Part shown: piece by piece, positions 6,228 to 15,157 of the stretch | Position numbering within the stretch: position 1 is the first letter of the stretch | How the letters are laid out: each line of letters opens with the position of its first letter | Origin: Acinetobacter sp. Ver3 | GTDB lineage: Bacteria; Pseudomonadota; Gammaproteobacteria; Pseudomonadales; Moraxellaceae | Reading direction: 5' to 3' | DNA length: 64,000 nucleotides | Assembly: GCF_000632455.1 (NCBI RefSeq) | Contig: NZ_JFYL01000004.1 | Span: 35,490-99,489, forward strand | Program-made: the position numbers and the translations under genes | Notes under the pieces: generated by a model | Database searches by the model: none | What the model was told of the DNA's origin: nothing | What the model saw: only the letters and a program-made list of their open reading frames with translations

Positions 6228-6658
6228 TGAAAAAAGTGATGCAGACAAAAACAGGCATTGGTGGGAATTGTGAAGGTGCTACCCTTGCGACATTATTGGG
6301 ATTAAATATTGAAGATATCCCTGATTTTTGGGAAGGATGCGACAAGTCAAAACCTGCATGCCCAGTAGAAGGTGCAAAGTATCAAGAAAATCTTAATCGG
6401 TTCCTTGAGGGCAAAGGTCTTAAAGCTATATCGCTAGGTTTTCATGAACCAAATGATGATTCTGAAAGCTGGGTTCGTGATATCTCAATTGGTGCTGGTA
6501 TAAAACATTTAGTGAATGGTATTTCTCCACGAGGTTATATGCATTCGGTGATTTATGAAAATGGGAAACTATGGCACGATCCACATCCTGAAGGTGGTGG
6601 AGTAAAACCATGTCAAATAACTTTCTTACACCCAATTTTTAAAAGCCAAGCCTCTTAA
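6227..6658 (+). CDS. Papain-fold cysteine-peptidase-like phage protein
   Basis: A 143-aa protein from the ATG at 6227, coupled to the HTH gene. It shows a motif order of papain-fold proteins: GGNCEGATLATLLGL (Cys15 at a helix start), IPDF after it, GYMHSVIY (His106 on a strand) and WHDPHPEGG (Asp118 and His120). Cys-His-Asp in this order suggests a peptidase or transglutaminase-like catalytic triad, and similar short proteins occur in other phages. Substrate is unknown; it might act on a host protein early in infection. It is the last prophage gene before the tRNA, in a position where an integrase is often found. Confidence 0.5.
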   Translation: MKKVMQTKTGIGGNCEGATLATLLGLNIEDIPDFWEGCDKSKPACPVEGAKYQENLNRFLEGKGLKAISLGFHEPNDDSESWVRDISIGAGIKHLVNGISPRGYMHSVIYENGKLWHDPHPEGGGVKPCQITFLHPIFKSQAS

Positions 6659-6670
6659 TGAGGCTTTTTT
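6648..6670 (+). terminator. Terminator of the rightward prophage operon
   Basis: AAGCCTC (6648-6654) pairs with GAGGCTT (6660-6666) around a 5-nt loop, followed by T to 6670. It overlaps the stop codon of the last prophage gene. Confidence 0.85.
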
Positions 6671-6682
6671 ATTGTCCGCCCT

Positions 6683-6723
6683 GCTTACACGTATTTATTT
6701 TGATTGCTTACATAGTGCTTACA
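6683..6723. repeat. Three direct GCTTACA repeats at the prophage end
   Basis: GCTTACA occurs at 6683-6689, 6706-6712 and 6717-6723, the last two in the longer shared word GCTTACAT, between the prophage terminator and the tRNA. Short direct repeats beside a tRNA 3' end are where integrase arm-type sites are expected. They could mark the attachment region. Confidence 0.5.
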
Positions 6724-6736
6724 TGGATTCAGACAT

Positions 6737-6772
6737 TAAAAAACCACTTACGATTAGTACACCTAAGTGGTT
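6737..6772 (-). terminator. Terminator of the tRNA gene
   Basis: Read on the minus strand, AACCACTTA and TAAGTGGTT form a 9-bp perfect stem (6764-6772 and 6742-6750), followed by a T-run (A-run 6738-6743 on the plus strand). It lies 8 nt beyond the tRNA CCA. Confidence 0.8.
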
Positions 6773-6780
6773 GTTTTATA

Positions 6781-6857
<77 letters not shown>

Positions 6858-7185
6858 TATAAATACTGATTTCTCAAGTATTTTCGAATCAGAATACTAG
6901 CCAATATCAAATTCAAAAACAAGGTTTTTCATTTTTTTATCTTCAGCTTGACCAAAATTTATTCATTGCAGTTTACAAATCACGTACGATCTTGATCATC
7001 TATAGAATTTCAGTCACAAATATGTGAAAAATTATGAATTTTCGGTAAGCGTCGAGGATGTAAAGTTTGCAGAGAAGATCTAAATTTAGTAGTCATTTTT
7101 TCTATAATTTATCACTAAAGGGATTGAATTTTTTAAAATGAAGTAAGAAACTCTGCCATATAAAATTCAAATATCTCTGTGAATC
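6858..7185. other. Intergenic region between tRNA and acyltransferase gene
   Basis: A 328-base AT-rich stretch holding the promoters of the divergent tRNA (minus) and acyltransferase (plus) genes. No ORF, repeat or RNA structure that I can support was seen in it. Confidence 0.6.
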
Positions 7186-7752
7186 ATGAAAAAACACATT
7201 GCCGAAATGGCATTTAAACTTGCTGGTGTCAAATACCATGTAGAACCGAATGTGCTTGGTGATAAACAAGTCATTATCGGTTTTGAACATACCACGATGA
7301 TGGATGCAGTACTCTCAATCGCACTGTTCCAAATCCATGATATCCCGATTCACACACTAATTAAAAAAGAACTATTTAAAGGACCATTCAAGCCTATTCT
7401 AGAAGGGGTTGGCGGTATTCCAGTTGACCGTCACTCAAATAAAGATATCGTGGCTCAAATGGTTGAACTCTTCAATTCAAATGACAAATTTAATCTCGTG
7501 ATTGCTCCTGAAGCGACTCGTGCGAAAAATGGTGAACAACGTAAACCGATCCGCACTGGTTTTTGGCATATCGCAAAAGCCGCAAACGTCCCTATCGTTT
7601 TCTTGTTTGTAAACCAAAAAACCAAACAAGGCGGAATTTTTGGCAAAATCATGCCATCAGAGTTGGATCATGATTTGAAATTGATTCAGGAACTTTATAA
7701 GGAACATACAGGTTTAGACATTATTATTCCTGAACCGAAGAATAAAGCCTGA
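7186..7752 (+). CDS. PlsC-like lysophospholipid acyltransferase family protein
   Basis: A 188-aa member of the glycerolipid acyltransferase superfamily. It shows the HX4D catalytic motif (EHTTMMDA, about residue 35), GGIPVDR near 79 and APEATRAKNGE near 109, corresponding to motifs I to III (EATR instead of the usual EGTR). These enzymes move an acyl chain from acyl-ACP or acyl-CoA to a lipid acceptor at the inner membrane. It is shorter than E. coli PlsC (245 aa) and lacks an N-terminal membrane helix, so the acceptor may differ. A hairpin (ATAAGGG/CCCTTAT) without a T-run follows at about 7770-7803. Confidence 0.8.
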   Translation: MKKHIAEMAFKLAGVKYHVEPNVLGDKQVIIGFEHTTMMDAVLSIALFQIHDIPIHTLIKKELFKGPFKPILEGVGGIPVDRHSNKDIVAQMVELFNSNDKFNLVIAPEATRAKNGEQRKPIRTGFWHIAKAANVPIVFLFVNQKTKQGGIFGKIMPSELDHDLKLIQELYKEHTGLDIIIPEPKNKA

Positions 7753-7859
7753 TCTTGATCAATTGCTAAAATAAGGGTCTTTATTAAAAAAAAGCCCTTA
7801 TGGTAGAATTTCGCAGATTTGATTAGGCATAAGGCCAATCTACAAGGAGCATATTTCGC

Positions 7860-8609
7860 ATGGCGGGTCATTCCAAGTGGGCCAATATTAAGCATCGTAA
7901 AGCTAAACAAGATGCTAGTCGTGGTAAAGTTTTCACAAAATATATTCGTGAAATTGTTACAGCTGCAAAACTCGGTGGTCCTGATGCAGCAAGCAACCCA
8001 CGTCTTCGTGCAGTTGTTGAAAAAGCATTGTCCGTTAACATGACTCGTGATGTCATCAACCGTGCCATTCAGCGTGGTGCTGGTGGTGAAGACAATGATG
8101 ATTTAAAAGAAGTCACATACGAAGGTTATGGTGTTGGTGGTGTAGCCGTTATTGTGGAGACAATGACTGATAACTTAAACCGTACCGTACCAGATGTTCG
8201 TCATTGCTTCTCTAAAACAGATGGTAACTTAGGTACTAACGGCTCTGTTGCTTTCCTTTTCACTAAACGTGGCGAAATTACTTTTGAAGATGTTTCTTTA
8301 GAAGACCAAATTATGGACGTTGCGTTGGAAGCTGGTGCAGAAGACATTGAAGTGACAGAAGATGAAATTCTTGTGATCACTACACCAGAGTCTTTTGGTA
8401 CAGTGCAAGATGCTTTAGCGGCTGCAGGTTTAAAATCTGACAATGCAGAAGTGGTGATGAACCCTTCAACTAAAGCAGAAATCACAGATATCGATCAAGC
8501 GAAAAAAATCATGAAAATGATTGATATGCTTGAAGATTTAGATGATGTACAAAACGTATATACCAACGTTGAATTCTCTGAAGAAGTTTTAGCACAATTG
8601 GATGCTTAA
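7860..8609 (+). CDS. yebC: YebC/PmpR family regulatory protein
   Basis: A 249-aa protein with the family's hallmark start [14 protein letters not shown] and normal full length. YebC proteins form a three-domain fold; some act as DNA-binding regulators (PmpR), and others relieve ribosome stalling at proline-rich stretches. Residues 1-75 form the basic N-terminal helical domain. AAGGAG precedes the ATG at good distance, and a strong terminator follows. It is monocistronic here, not next to ruvC as in some bacteria. Confidence 0.95.
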   Translation: MAGHSKWANIKHRKAKQDASRGKVFTKYIREIVTAAKLGGPDAASNPRLRAVVEKALSVNMTRDVINRAIQRGAGGEDNDDLKEVTYEGYGVGGVAVIVETMTDNLNRTVPDVRHCFSKTDGNLGTNGSVAFLFTKRGEITFEDVSLEDQIMDVALEAGAEDIEVTEDEILVITTPESFGTVQDALAAAGLKSDNAEVVMNPSTKAEITDIDQAKKIMKMIDMLEDLDDVQNVYTNVEFSEEVLAQLDA

Positions 8610-8629
8610 TCTATATTCAGAATTAGAAA

Positions 8630-8655
8630 AACGCACCTTCAGGTGCGTTTTTTTA
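8630..8655 (+). terminator. Terminator of yebC
   Basis: AACGCACC and GGTGCGTT form a stem with a TTCA loop, followed by a T-run. Flanking A and T runs let it act in both directions, also for the convergent lrp-type gene. Confidence 0.85.
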
Positions 8656-8691
8656 TAACTGATGGTCGTCTTTATTTTGTAATTGCTTGAA

Positions 8692-9159
8692 TTATGCTTT
8701 ACTCAATAAACCATGACAGTTAAATACATCATATTCTTTAATGACAAAGCTTGAATGCAATGCCACAACATGATCAATTTTACCAATGCGCTGTAACAAA
8801 ATCTGGCTATAATTTTCCATATCACGAGCAACAACTTCTATAATAAAATCAGCAGATTGCCCTGTGACTAAAAAAGCATTGATCACTTCAGGAATACTTT
8901 TAAGTTCATCTAAAAATTTTGCAAAAGTATCTGAGTCATGCTTACTCAATGATACTTGTAACAACACATGTAAATTAAACCCCAATTTTTGATAGTTAAT
9001 ATCACGCTTTAAATTCGTCATGATATTGGTTTCGATGAGATGTTTAATACGACGGTGCACTGAACTTACAGACAGGTTAATACGCTCCGAAAGCTCGTTC
9101 AGATTCAAATCTTCATGCGTAAGAATTTCTAAAATTTGTTTATCGTAACGATCTAATTC
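8692..9159 (-). CDS. Lrp/AsnC family transcriptional regulator
   Basis: A 155-aa protein with an N-terminal winged helix-turn-helix (residues 1-60; LNELSERINLSVSSVHRRIK) and a C-terminal RAM/ligand-binding domain (about 70-150), the full Lrp/AsnC layout. The start MELDRYDKQ at 9159 was chosen over an ATG 30 nt upstream because it is preceded by GAGAAG and matches the family N-terminus. These proteins form dimers or octamers that respond to amino acids. The target is unknown; the nearest gene is a GST on the same strand, about 115 nt upstream. Confidence 0.85.
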   Translation of the reverse strand, partial: ELDRYDKQILEILTHEDLNLNELSERINLSVSSVHRRIKHLIETNIMTNLKRDINYQKLGFNLHVLLQVSLSKHDSDTFAKFLDELKSIPEVINAFLVTGQSADFIIEVVARDMENYSQILLQRIGKIDHVVALHSSFVIKEYDVFNCHGLLSKA

Positions 9160-9275
9160 CATCTTCTTCTCAATATTTTCATGGCACAAAATAATTATGC
9201 GTTATTTTTTCAAAAATATCGATTCAAATGAAAATAAATTAACCAATCAGACAATATAACAGAAAATATGCTCTG

Positions 9276-10040
9276 TTATATCCCGCGCCAATCTACCCGC
9301 GCATTTCGTTCATTGGCATAAATACGTTTAACATATTGTCCTATCGGCAAATCAAGCAATTGATTTTGATAATCCTCAAATTCAGATGAAACTGGCTGAT
9401 GATATTCTCTTTCCCATGGTGTACCAGAGATCTCAAGTAGTGGAGCAAGCATTGAACAAACGGCGATATCTGCCAAACCCAAACGATCTCCCACCATATA
9501 TCGAGCTTGATTCTGAATCAATTGATCGTTTAACTGCAAAATAATTTCATGCATATTTTCTTTAGCAAGCGCAACTTGTTCATCATCAAGTTGGTAGCTG
9601 GTTGAAACTAAAGTTTTAATAAGTGGCTTACTGATCTTTTGAAATTTTCTCAGATATCCTTTTTCACCGATCATGATTTCTAGTGGCTCATCGCTTTCAG
9701 ATAAAGCTTGAGCAAGCCCCCACCGCCTCACTGATACACCCAATTGATTACTCAGGTCATTAATTTCAATTGCTTTTTTTCTTAACTTTAAATCTGATCT
9801 GAGCAATGAATGCTCTGGATAGACATCATCCAAATACAGGGCAATTTGGGTTGAATCTGCAATCCACTTTTCTTTATCGCGTAATATCGGCAGAGAGTTT
9901 TGACCTGTTTTTAATTTTGCGAATGCACGATGTACGCCCGGAATCATATTTTGAGCAACATAATCCAATTCCTTATGATCAAGTAACCAGCGAGCTTTTT
10001 CACAAAAGTGAGATAAAGGAAACTGGTAAAGGATGCGCAT
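9276..10040 (-). CDS. Glutathione S-transferase family protein
   Basis: A 254-aa protein starting MRILYQFPLSHFCEKARW. Residues 1-80 form the thioredoxin-like GST domain (cis-Pro in SLPIL, then ADSTQI for glutathione gamma-glutamyl binding); residues about 95-240 form the all-helical C-terminal domain. The start at 10040 was chosen because GGAG lies 5 nt upstream; the longer ORF adds 25 residues unlike the family. GSTs conjugate or reduce electrophiles with glutathione. It is divergent from the sulfur operon, so a shared promoter region is possible. Confidence 0.85.
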   Translation of the reverse strand: MRILYQFPLSHFCEKARWLLDHKELDYVAQNMIPGVHRAFAKLKTGQNSLPILRDKEKWIADSTQIALYLDDVYPEHSLLRSDLKLRKKAIEINDLSNQLGVSVRRWGLAQALSESDEPLEIMIGEKGYLRKFQKISKPLIKTLVSTSYQLDDEQVALAKENMHEIILQLNDQLIQNQARYMVGDRLGLADIAVCSMLAPLLEISGTPWEREYHQPVSSEFEDYQNQLLDLPIGQYVKRIYANERNARVDWRGI

Positions 10041-10413
10041 AAAATCTCCGAAGTCTTGATCAATCATAGGATTTATTGTTTTGCTTACTTTATGCAACCC
10101 TATGCCAAAACACAATGTGATAATGCATCAATTGCAACTTAAATTGTTATTTTTGGAAATATGAATCCGTTAAATTATAAATGTTTAGCAAATCTTTATC
10201 TTTTTTATTGCAAAGTCTAAATGAATCCATCGTGTTTAGAGCACTATGATTTATTAAAATTCATTATCAATCAATAATTTAAATTTTCTAATATTTTTCA
10301 ATCGATATCTATATTTGTCTTAAGCATTTTTTTTGAATAGTTCCACAAAAACCAGCATTTAAAAAAAATATTCTATGGGCGTAGCGTATATCTCCTCAAA
10401 GAGGAATTGATCT
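10041..10413. promoter_or_regulatory. Divergent promoter region of the GST gene and the sulfur operon
   Basis: 373 AT-rich bases between the GST gene (minus) and the first sulfur gene (plus). No ORF was found. GAGGA (10401-10405), the ribosome-binding site of the sulfur operon, can pair with TCCTC (10393-10397) across a 3-nt loop, so the first gene's translation start may be partly masked. No CysB site can be assigned by eye. Confidence 0.5.
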
Positions 10414-11616
10414 ATGTCTCGTTTAATTACTGAAAATGTTCATGTTATTGAAAATGATCAAGATGCCATTCATGCAGCCTATCATGTTGCTGATTATGCG
10501 CTCGAAGGTCGCAATCACCGTGAACAACAACGAGCTTTACCATTTGCAGAAATTGAACTATTCAGCCAAAAAGGTTTAGGAGGCTTGCGCATCCCCCACG
10601 TCTATGGCGGTGCTGAAGTCTCTCATCGTACCCTCGCCCAAGTATTTCGTATTCTAAATAAAGCGGATTCAAGTTTAGGGCAAATTCCACAAAATCAAAT
10701 TGCATTGCTCAATATGATCAATATCATGGGAAGCGATGAACAAAAGCAATTTATTTTCAACGAAATTTTAAAAGGTAAGCGTCTTGCCAATGGGGGGCCA
10801 GAACGACATACCAAAGATACCAAGACTTTAGACACACGCCTTGTTTTGGAGGATGGGAAATATCGAGTTTCAGGAAAAAAATTCTATTCTACAGGCAGTT
10901 CATTTGCACATTGGTTAGCCATCAAAGCAATACACCCTGAAGGTCACGTGGTTTTAGTTTTAGTGAACCGTGAATCCACTGGTGTCGAAGTGATCAATGA
11001 CTGGGATGGATTTGGTCAACGTACCACTTCAAGTGGCACAGTGATTTTAGACCATGTTGAAGTTGATCCATTACTGATTTTTGATGAAAGAAAATTATTG
11101 GACGTCCCTAATTTTAGAGGCGCATTTTCACAGCTGATGCAAGTGGCTATCGATGTTGGTATTGCTGAAGCAGCATTTGAGGACATGTTGTTTGCGATCC
11201 GTAAAGCACGCCCAATTGTGGATGCACAAGTTGAGCGTGCCAGTGATGAGTATTTCACATTACAAGAAGTTGGCAAAGCTAATGTTTTGTTAGATGCCGC
11301 CATTCTTTTGCTCGATGAAGCAGCTGATTATTTAGATTCACTCAGTGTGCTTGAACAACTCTCTGATGAACAGATTGCTGAAGCTTCGATCAAAGTTGCT
11401 GAAGCTAAAGTCTATGCCAATGATGCTGCACTGCATATCTCAGAAAAGTTGATTGAGCTCGGAGGAAGTCGCGCCAGCCTCAATGTTCATAATTTTGATC
11501 AACACTGGCGAAATGCACGTGTACATACCCTTCATGATCCCATTCGCTGGAAAATTCACGCGCTGGGTTCGTATTACTTAAACCATACATTTCCTGCACG
11601 TCATGCCTGGATTTAA
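10414..11616 (+). CDS. SfnB-family flavin oxidoreductase (acyl-CoA dehydrogenase fold), copy 1
   Basis: A 400-aa protein of the acyl-CoA dehydrogenase superfamily, close to the SfnB sulfur-acquisition group: GQIPQNQ near 88, FYSTGSSFAHWL near 157, WDGFGQRTTSSGT near 196, GGSRASLNVHNFDQHWRN near the end. Relatives such as SfnB and DszC use reduced flavin and oxygen on sulfur compounds rather than acyl-CoA. It is the first gene of a seven-gene operon with a paralogue 10 nt downstream, a monooxygenase and a Met-type ABC transporter. The substrate is inferred to be an organosulfur compound; which one cannot be told. Confidence 0.85.
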   Translation: MSRLITENVHVIENDQDAIHAAYHVADYALEGRNHREQQRALPFAEIELFSQKGLGGLRIPHVYGGAEVSHRTLAQVFRILNKADSSLGQIPQNQIALLNMINIMGSDEQKQFIFNEILKGKRLANGGPERHTKDTKTLDTRLVLEDGKYRVSGKKFYSTGSSFAHWLAIKAIHPEGHVVLVLVNRESTGVEVINDWDGFGQRTTSSGTVILDHVEVDPLLIFDERKLLDVPNFRGAFSQLMQVAIDVGIAEAAFEDMLFAIRKARPIVDAQVERASDEYFTLQEVGKANVLLDAAILLLDEAADYLDSLSVLEQLSDEQIAEASIKVAEAKVYANDAALHISEKLIELGGSRASLNVHNFDQHWRNARVHTLHDPIRWKIHALGSYYLNHTFPARHAWI

Positions 11617-11625
11617 GGAGTCATC

Positions 11626-12849
11626 ATGTCATCTTTACAAGCTTTAGAGATCCAAGAATCAGGCAGCTATAGACCAGCGCATATTATTCGCTCTGATGTA
11701 GAAGCATTAAAAGTCGCACACAAACTTGCAGAAAAGTTTAAGCACCGTGCATCTGAGCGAGATTTAAATCGTGAACTTCCTCATGAAGAAATCGAAGCTT
11801 ACAGTCAATCTGGCTTATGGGCCATTACAGTACCTCAACAATATGGCGGTGCCGATGTTTCTATTCATACACTGACAAAAATCATCGCATTAATGAGTGG
11901 TGTGGATGGCTCTATCGGACAAATTCCACAAAATCATTTCTATGCACTTGAAATTTTGAGGAATACTGGGTCTGAGGCTCAAAAAAGACGTTTATTTACT
12001 GAAGTTTTACAAGGCGCTCGCTTTGGAAATGCCTTGGCTGAGTTTAAAACTAAAAATGCAGCACAACGCCATACCTCTTTAAGACAAGTCGAAAATGGTT
12101 ATGTCCTCAATGGAGAAAAATTTTATTGCACTGGCAGTCTATTCGCTCACCGTATTCCAACCCTTGCTAGTGATGAACAAGAGCGCCAGTTTCTAGTCTT
12201 TGTTCCATATGATAGCGAAGGCTTAAGCCTATTAGATGACTGGAGTGGATTTGGTCAACGTACCACAGGCAGTGGGACTGTTAAATTTGAAAATGTACAG
12301 ATTGACCCAGAGGATATAGTCCCTTTTGATTTGGCTTATTCAACTGCCACCATTTCAGGTCCATTTGCACAAATTATTCATGCCTCAATTGAAACAGGCA
12401 TTGCTCGAGCTGCTTTTGAAGAAACATTAATACGCGTTCGTCAAGCACGCCCTTGGATAGATGCAAAAGTTGAACATGCCACTCAAGACCCTTTGACACT
12501 ATACGAAATTGGTCGAATTGCAACAGACGTCAAGGCCACCGAGTTACTACTAAAACAAGCAGCGCAAGCGGTTCAAGATGCCAAAGTCTCCCCTTCAGAA
12601 CATTCAGTTGCACATGCTTCTATTCAAGTGGCTAAAGCACGTGCACACAGTACCGAGACTGCACTAAAAGTCTCGTCAAAACTGATTGAACTGGCTGGTA
12701 GTCGTGGAAGTCAACGACAAGATAATCTTGACCGATACTGGAGAAACGCACGTGTTCATACCTTGCATGATCCAGCGCGTTGGAAATATTTTTTTATTGC
12801 CAATTATGTTTTAAACGGCGTATTCCCCCCAAGACGAGGTACGCTGTAA
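11626..12849 (+). CDS. SfnB-family flavin oxidoreductase, copy 2
   Basis: A 407-aa paralogue of the preceding protein, sharing GQIPQNH, FYCTGSLFAHR, WSGFGQRTTGSGT and ELAGSRGSQRQDNLDRYWRN. Divergence along the whole length suggests the two have distinct substrates or form a hetero-oligomer rather than being a recent duplication. Its start follows the first gene by 9 nt, and its stop overlaps the next ATG in TAATG (12847-12851), so translation is coupled with the monooxygenase. Expected role: flavin-dependent oxidation of an organosulfur compound. Confidence 0.85.
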   Translation: MSSLQALEIQESGSYRPAHIIRSDVEALKVAHKLAEKFKHRASERDLNRELPHEEIEAYSQSGLWAITVPQQYGGADVSIHTLTKIIALMSGVDGSIGQIPQNHFYALEILRNTGSEAQKRRLFTEVLQGARFGNALAEFKTKNAAQRHTSLRQVENGYVLNGEKFYCTGSLFAHRIPTLASDEQERQFLVFVPYDSEGLSLLDDWSGFGQRTTGSGTVKFENVQIDPEDIVPFDLAYSTATISGPFAQIIHASIETGIARAAFEETLIRVRQARPWIDAKVEHATQDPLTLYEIGRIATDVKATELLLKQAAQAVQDAKVSPSEHSVAHASIQVAKARAHSTETALKVSSKLIELAGSRGSQRQDNLDRYWRNARVHTLHDPARWKYFFIANYVLNGVFPPRRGTL

Positions 12850-14279
12850 TGACAAAAATTCAATCGAGTCCTCAAAAACAGATCCTGTTCAATGCATTTG
12901 ATATGAATTGTGTGGGTCATATTAATCATGGACTTTGGACACACCCACGTGATCAATCCTACCGATTTAATGAATTAAGTTATTGGACAGAACTCGCTCA
13001 AACTTTAGAGAAAGGTCTTTTCGATGGATTATTCATTGCCGATATTACTGGCGTTTACGATGTCTATCAAAATGGCATTGATCTAACCTTGAAAGAATCG
13101 ATTCAACTGCCGAGCCATGATCCAAGCACGCTGGTGTCTGCAATGGCAGCCGTCACACAGCATTTGGGTTTCGGTATTACAGTGAACTTAAGTTATGAAT
13201 CGCCTTATCAATTTGCTCGTCGCTTCGCGAGTCTGGATCACCTGACCCAAGGACGTCTGGGATGGAATATCGTCACTGGCTATTTGGATAGTGCAGCGCG
13301 ATTGGTCGGTCAGCGAGGATTGAAAGATCACGATTTACGTTATGAACAAGCCGAAAAGTTTTTAGAACTCTGCTACAAATTTTGGGAAGGCTCTTGGGAA
13401 AATGATGCCGTCATCCAAGATAAGCTCAATCGCATTTTTACCGATCCGAGTAAAGTGCATGCGATCCACCATCAAGGAAAGTTCTATAACAGTCACGGCG
13501 TCTTCCAAGTCTCGCCTTCAGTACAACGAACACCTGTTCTATATCAAGCGGGAGCATCACCTAAAGGACTACAGTTTGCCACTCGGCATGCAGAAGCCAT
13601 GTTTATTGGTGGAGATACTGCTGAAAAAATTGCATCGCAAACACAAAAGATTCGCCAATTAGCCCATTCACACGGTCGTCATGGTACAGCAATTAAATTA
13701 TTTGCAGGCATCACTGTCGTCACTGCTGAAACAGATCAACAAGCGCAAGAAAAACTGCAGGACTATATTCAATATGCAAGTCCTGAAGCAGGGATTGCGC
13801 ATTTTTCAAGCTCAATCGGAACAGACTTAGGTCATCTAAAAGATGAGGATGCTATTCCATATAAAAAAACCAACAGCATCGTTTCTGTAAATGAGCGCTT
13901 TAAGGAAAACAAAGTCACTTTGGCAGATTTAAAAGCTCAGCATGTACTCGGTAGACGTTATCCCTTATTTGTTGGCAGTGGAGCAACAGTTGCTCAACAG
14001 CTAATCGAATTCATTGATATTTCTGGATTAGATGGTTTTAACCTTGCCCGTACAGTCGCTCCAGAGTCACATCAAGATTTTATTCGTTATGTCATTCCTG
14101 AACTCCAACAACGTGGTCGCTATAAGACCGCCTATGCTGAGGGTAGCTTAAGGCACAAGCTATTCAATGCGGGAGATCATTTACCACATTCACATCCTGC
14201 ACATCATTTCCGATGTCCAAGTTCAAACCAAGATACACAACAATCAAATTTAATTTCTATACACCAACATTCTGCTTAA
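12849..14279 (+). CDS. NtaA/DmoA-family FMN-dependent monooxygenase
   Basis: A 476-aa luciferase-like monooxygenase (LLM class). The start at 12849 uses the TAATG overlap. Typical elements are FNAFDMNCVGHINHGLW near the start, GLFDGLFIADITG near 60, RFASLDHLTQGRLGWNIVTG near 125 and ASPKGLQFATRHAEAMF near 235. NtaA/DmoA enzymes use FMNH2 from a separate reductase to oxidise substrates such as nitrilotriacetate, dibenzothiophene sulfone or dimethyl sulfide. Operon context favours a sulfur compound. The last 40 residues are His-rich and polar, beyond the usual end of the barrel. No flavin reductase gene is in the operon. Confidence 0.85.
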   Translation: MTKIQSSPQKQILFNAFDMNCVGHINHGLWTHPRDQSYRFNELSYWTELAQTLEKGLFDGLFIADITGVYDVYQNGIDLTLKESIQLPSHDPSTLVSAMAAVTQHLGFGITVNLSYESPYQFARRFASLDHLTQGRLGWNIVTGYLDSAARLVGQRGLKDHDLRYEQAEKFLELCYKFWEGSWENDAVIQDKLNRIFTDPSKVHAIHHQGKFYNSHGVFQVSPSVQRTPVLYQAGASPKGLQFATRHAEAMFIGGDTAEKIASQTQKIRQLAHSHGRHGTAIKLFAGITVVTAETDQQAQEKLQDYIQYASPEAGIAHFSSSIGTDLGHLKDEDAIPYKKTNSIVSVNERFKENKVTLADLKAQHVLGRRYPLFVGSGATVAQQLIEFIDISGLDGFNLARTVAPESHQDFIRYVIPELQQRGRYKTAYAEGSLRHKLFNAGDHLPHSHPAHHFRCPSSNQDTQQSNLISIHQHSA

Positions 14280-14305
14280 GTTTTTTAATATTTAGGGGTC
14301 TTTCT

Positions 14306-15148
14306 ATGGCACAAGCTCAGTCTTCTCGACTTAAATGGATCGGCGTTGCAATCGCCATTATTGTGATTGCAGCATTTGCATGGTCCTTTTTGAAAAAAAA
14401 TAATCAACAAGAAATTGTCATTGGTATTAGCCCACCTTTTGCAAAACCACTTCAAGCCGCAATTGATGAAGCAGAGGCTCAAGGCATTCATGTACGTTTG
14501 GTAGAATTTTCAGATTGGAATACACCCAACATCACCCTAAATCATGGGGATATTGATGCAAATTATTTTCAGCATCAACCTTTCTTGAATAATGCGTTAA
14601 AAGAAACCAACTTTAAGCTCAAACCCTTGGGCATCGGCTCAGGAACACATGTCGGTTTATATTCAAAAAAATATAAAGCGATTAGTGAAGTTAAAAATGG
14701 CGCTCGAGTTGTACTGCCAAATGATCCTGTGAATCAGGGTCGCGCCCTACTCCTCTTACAACACGCTGGATTAATACAACTTAAGGATTCCAACAACCAC
14801 TTATCCAACTTAAAAGATATTAAATCCAATCCAAAAAAATTGAACTTTATTGAAGTCGAAGGCCCGCAAACTGCGCGTGCCGTAGATGATGCAGACCTCG
14901 TATTTAGCTATCCAATGTACCTACGCTTAGCACAAACGATTGATCCGAATGATGCCTTAATTTTGGATGAAATTAACAACACGCTTTATGCCATCTTATT
15001 TGTTGTTCGCGATGACTTTGAACAAACTCAGCCTGAAAAAGCAGCTCAACTGAAAAAATTTATCCAAATTTATCAAAGCTCAGACAAAGTTAAACAAGCA
15101 TTGAATGAGGATATTGGTGAAAAACTATGGTTCAAAGGCTGGAAATAA
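14306..15148 (+). CDS. MetQ/NlpA-family substrate-binding protein, copy 1
   Basis: A 280-aa periplasmic binding protein of the methionine-type family: [64 protein letters not shown] and [17 protein letters not shown]. The start ATG at 14306 has AGGGG upstream. The N-terminus has a 17-residue hydrophobic helix but no lipobox cysteine, unlike E. coli MetQ, so the protein is secreted or anchored by an uncleaved helix. It delivers a ligand to the MetN-MetI transporter downstream; the ligand is inferred to be methionine-like or another organosulfur compound. Confidence 0.85.
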   Translation: MAQAQSSRLKWIGVAIAIIVIAAFAWSFLKKNNQQEIVIGISPPFAKPLQAAIDEAEAQGIHVRLVEFSDWNTPNITLNHGDIDANYFQHQPFLNNALKETNFKLKPLGIGSGTHVGLYSKKYKAISEVKNGARVVLPNDPVNQGRALLLLQHAGLIQLKDSNNHLSNLKDIKSNPKKLNFIEVEGPQTARAVDDADLVFSYPMYLRLAQTIDPNDALILDEINNTLYAILFVVRDDFEQTQPEKAAQLKKFIQIYQSSDKVKQALNEDIGEKLWFKGWK

Positions 15149-15157
15149 GGAGTGTTC

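Noticed and set aside
8692..10040. Lrp-type regulator and GST as parts of the sulfur operon
   Set aside because: They are on the opposite strand with no shared motif that can be shown; only a divergent promoter region links the GST with it.
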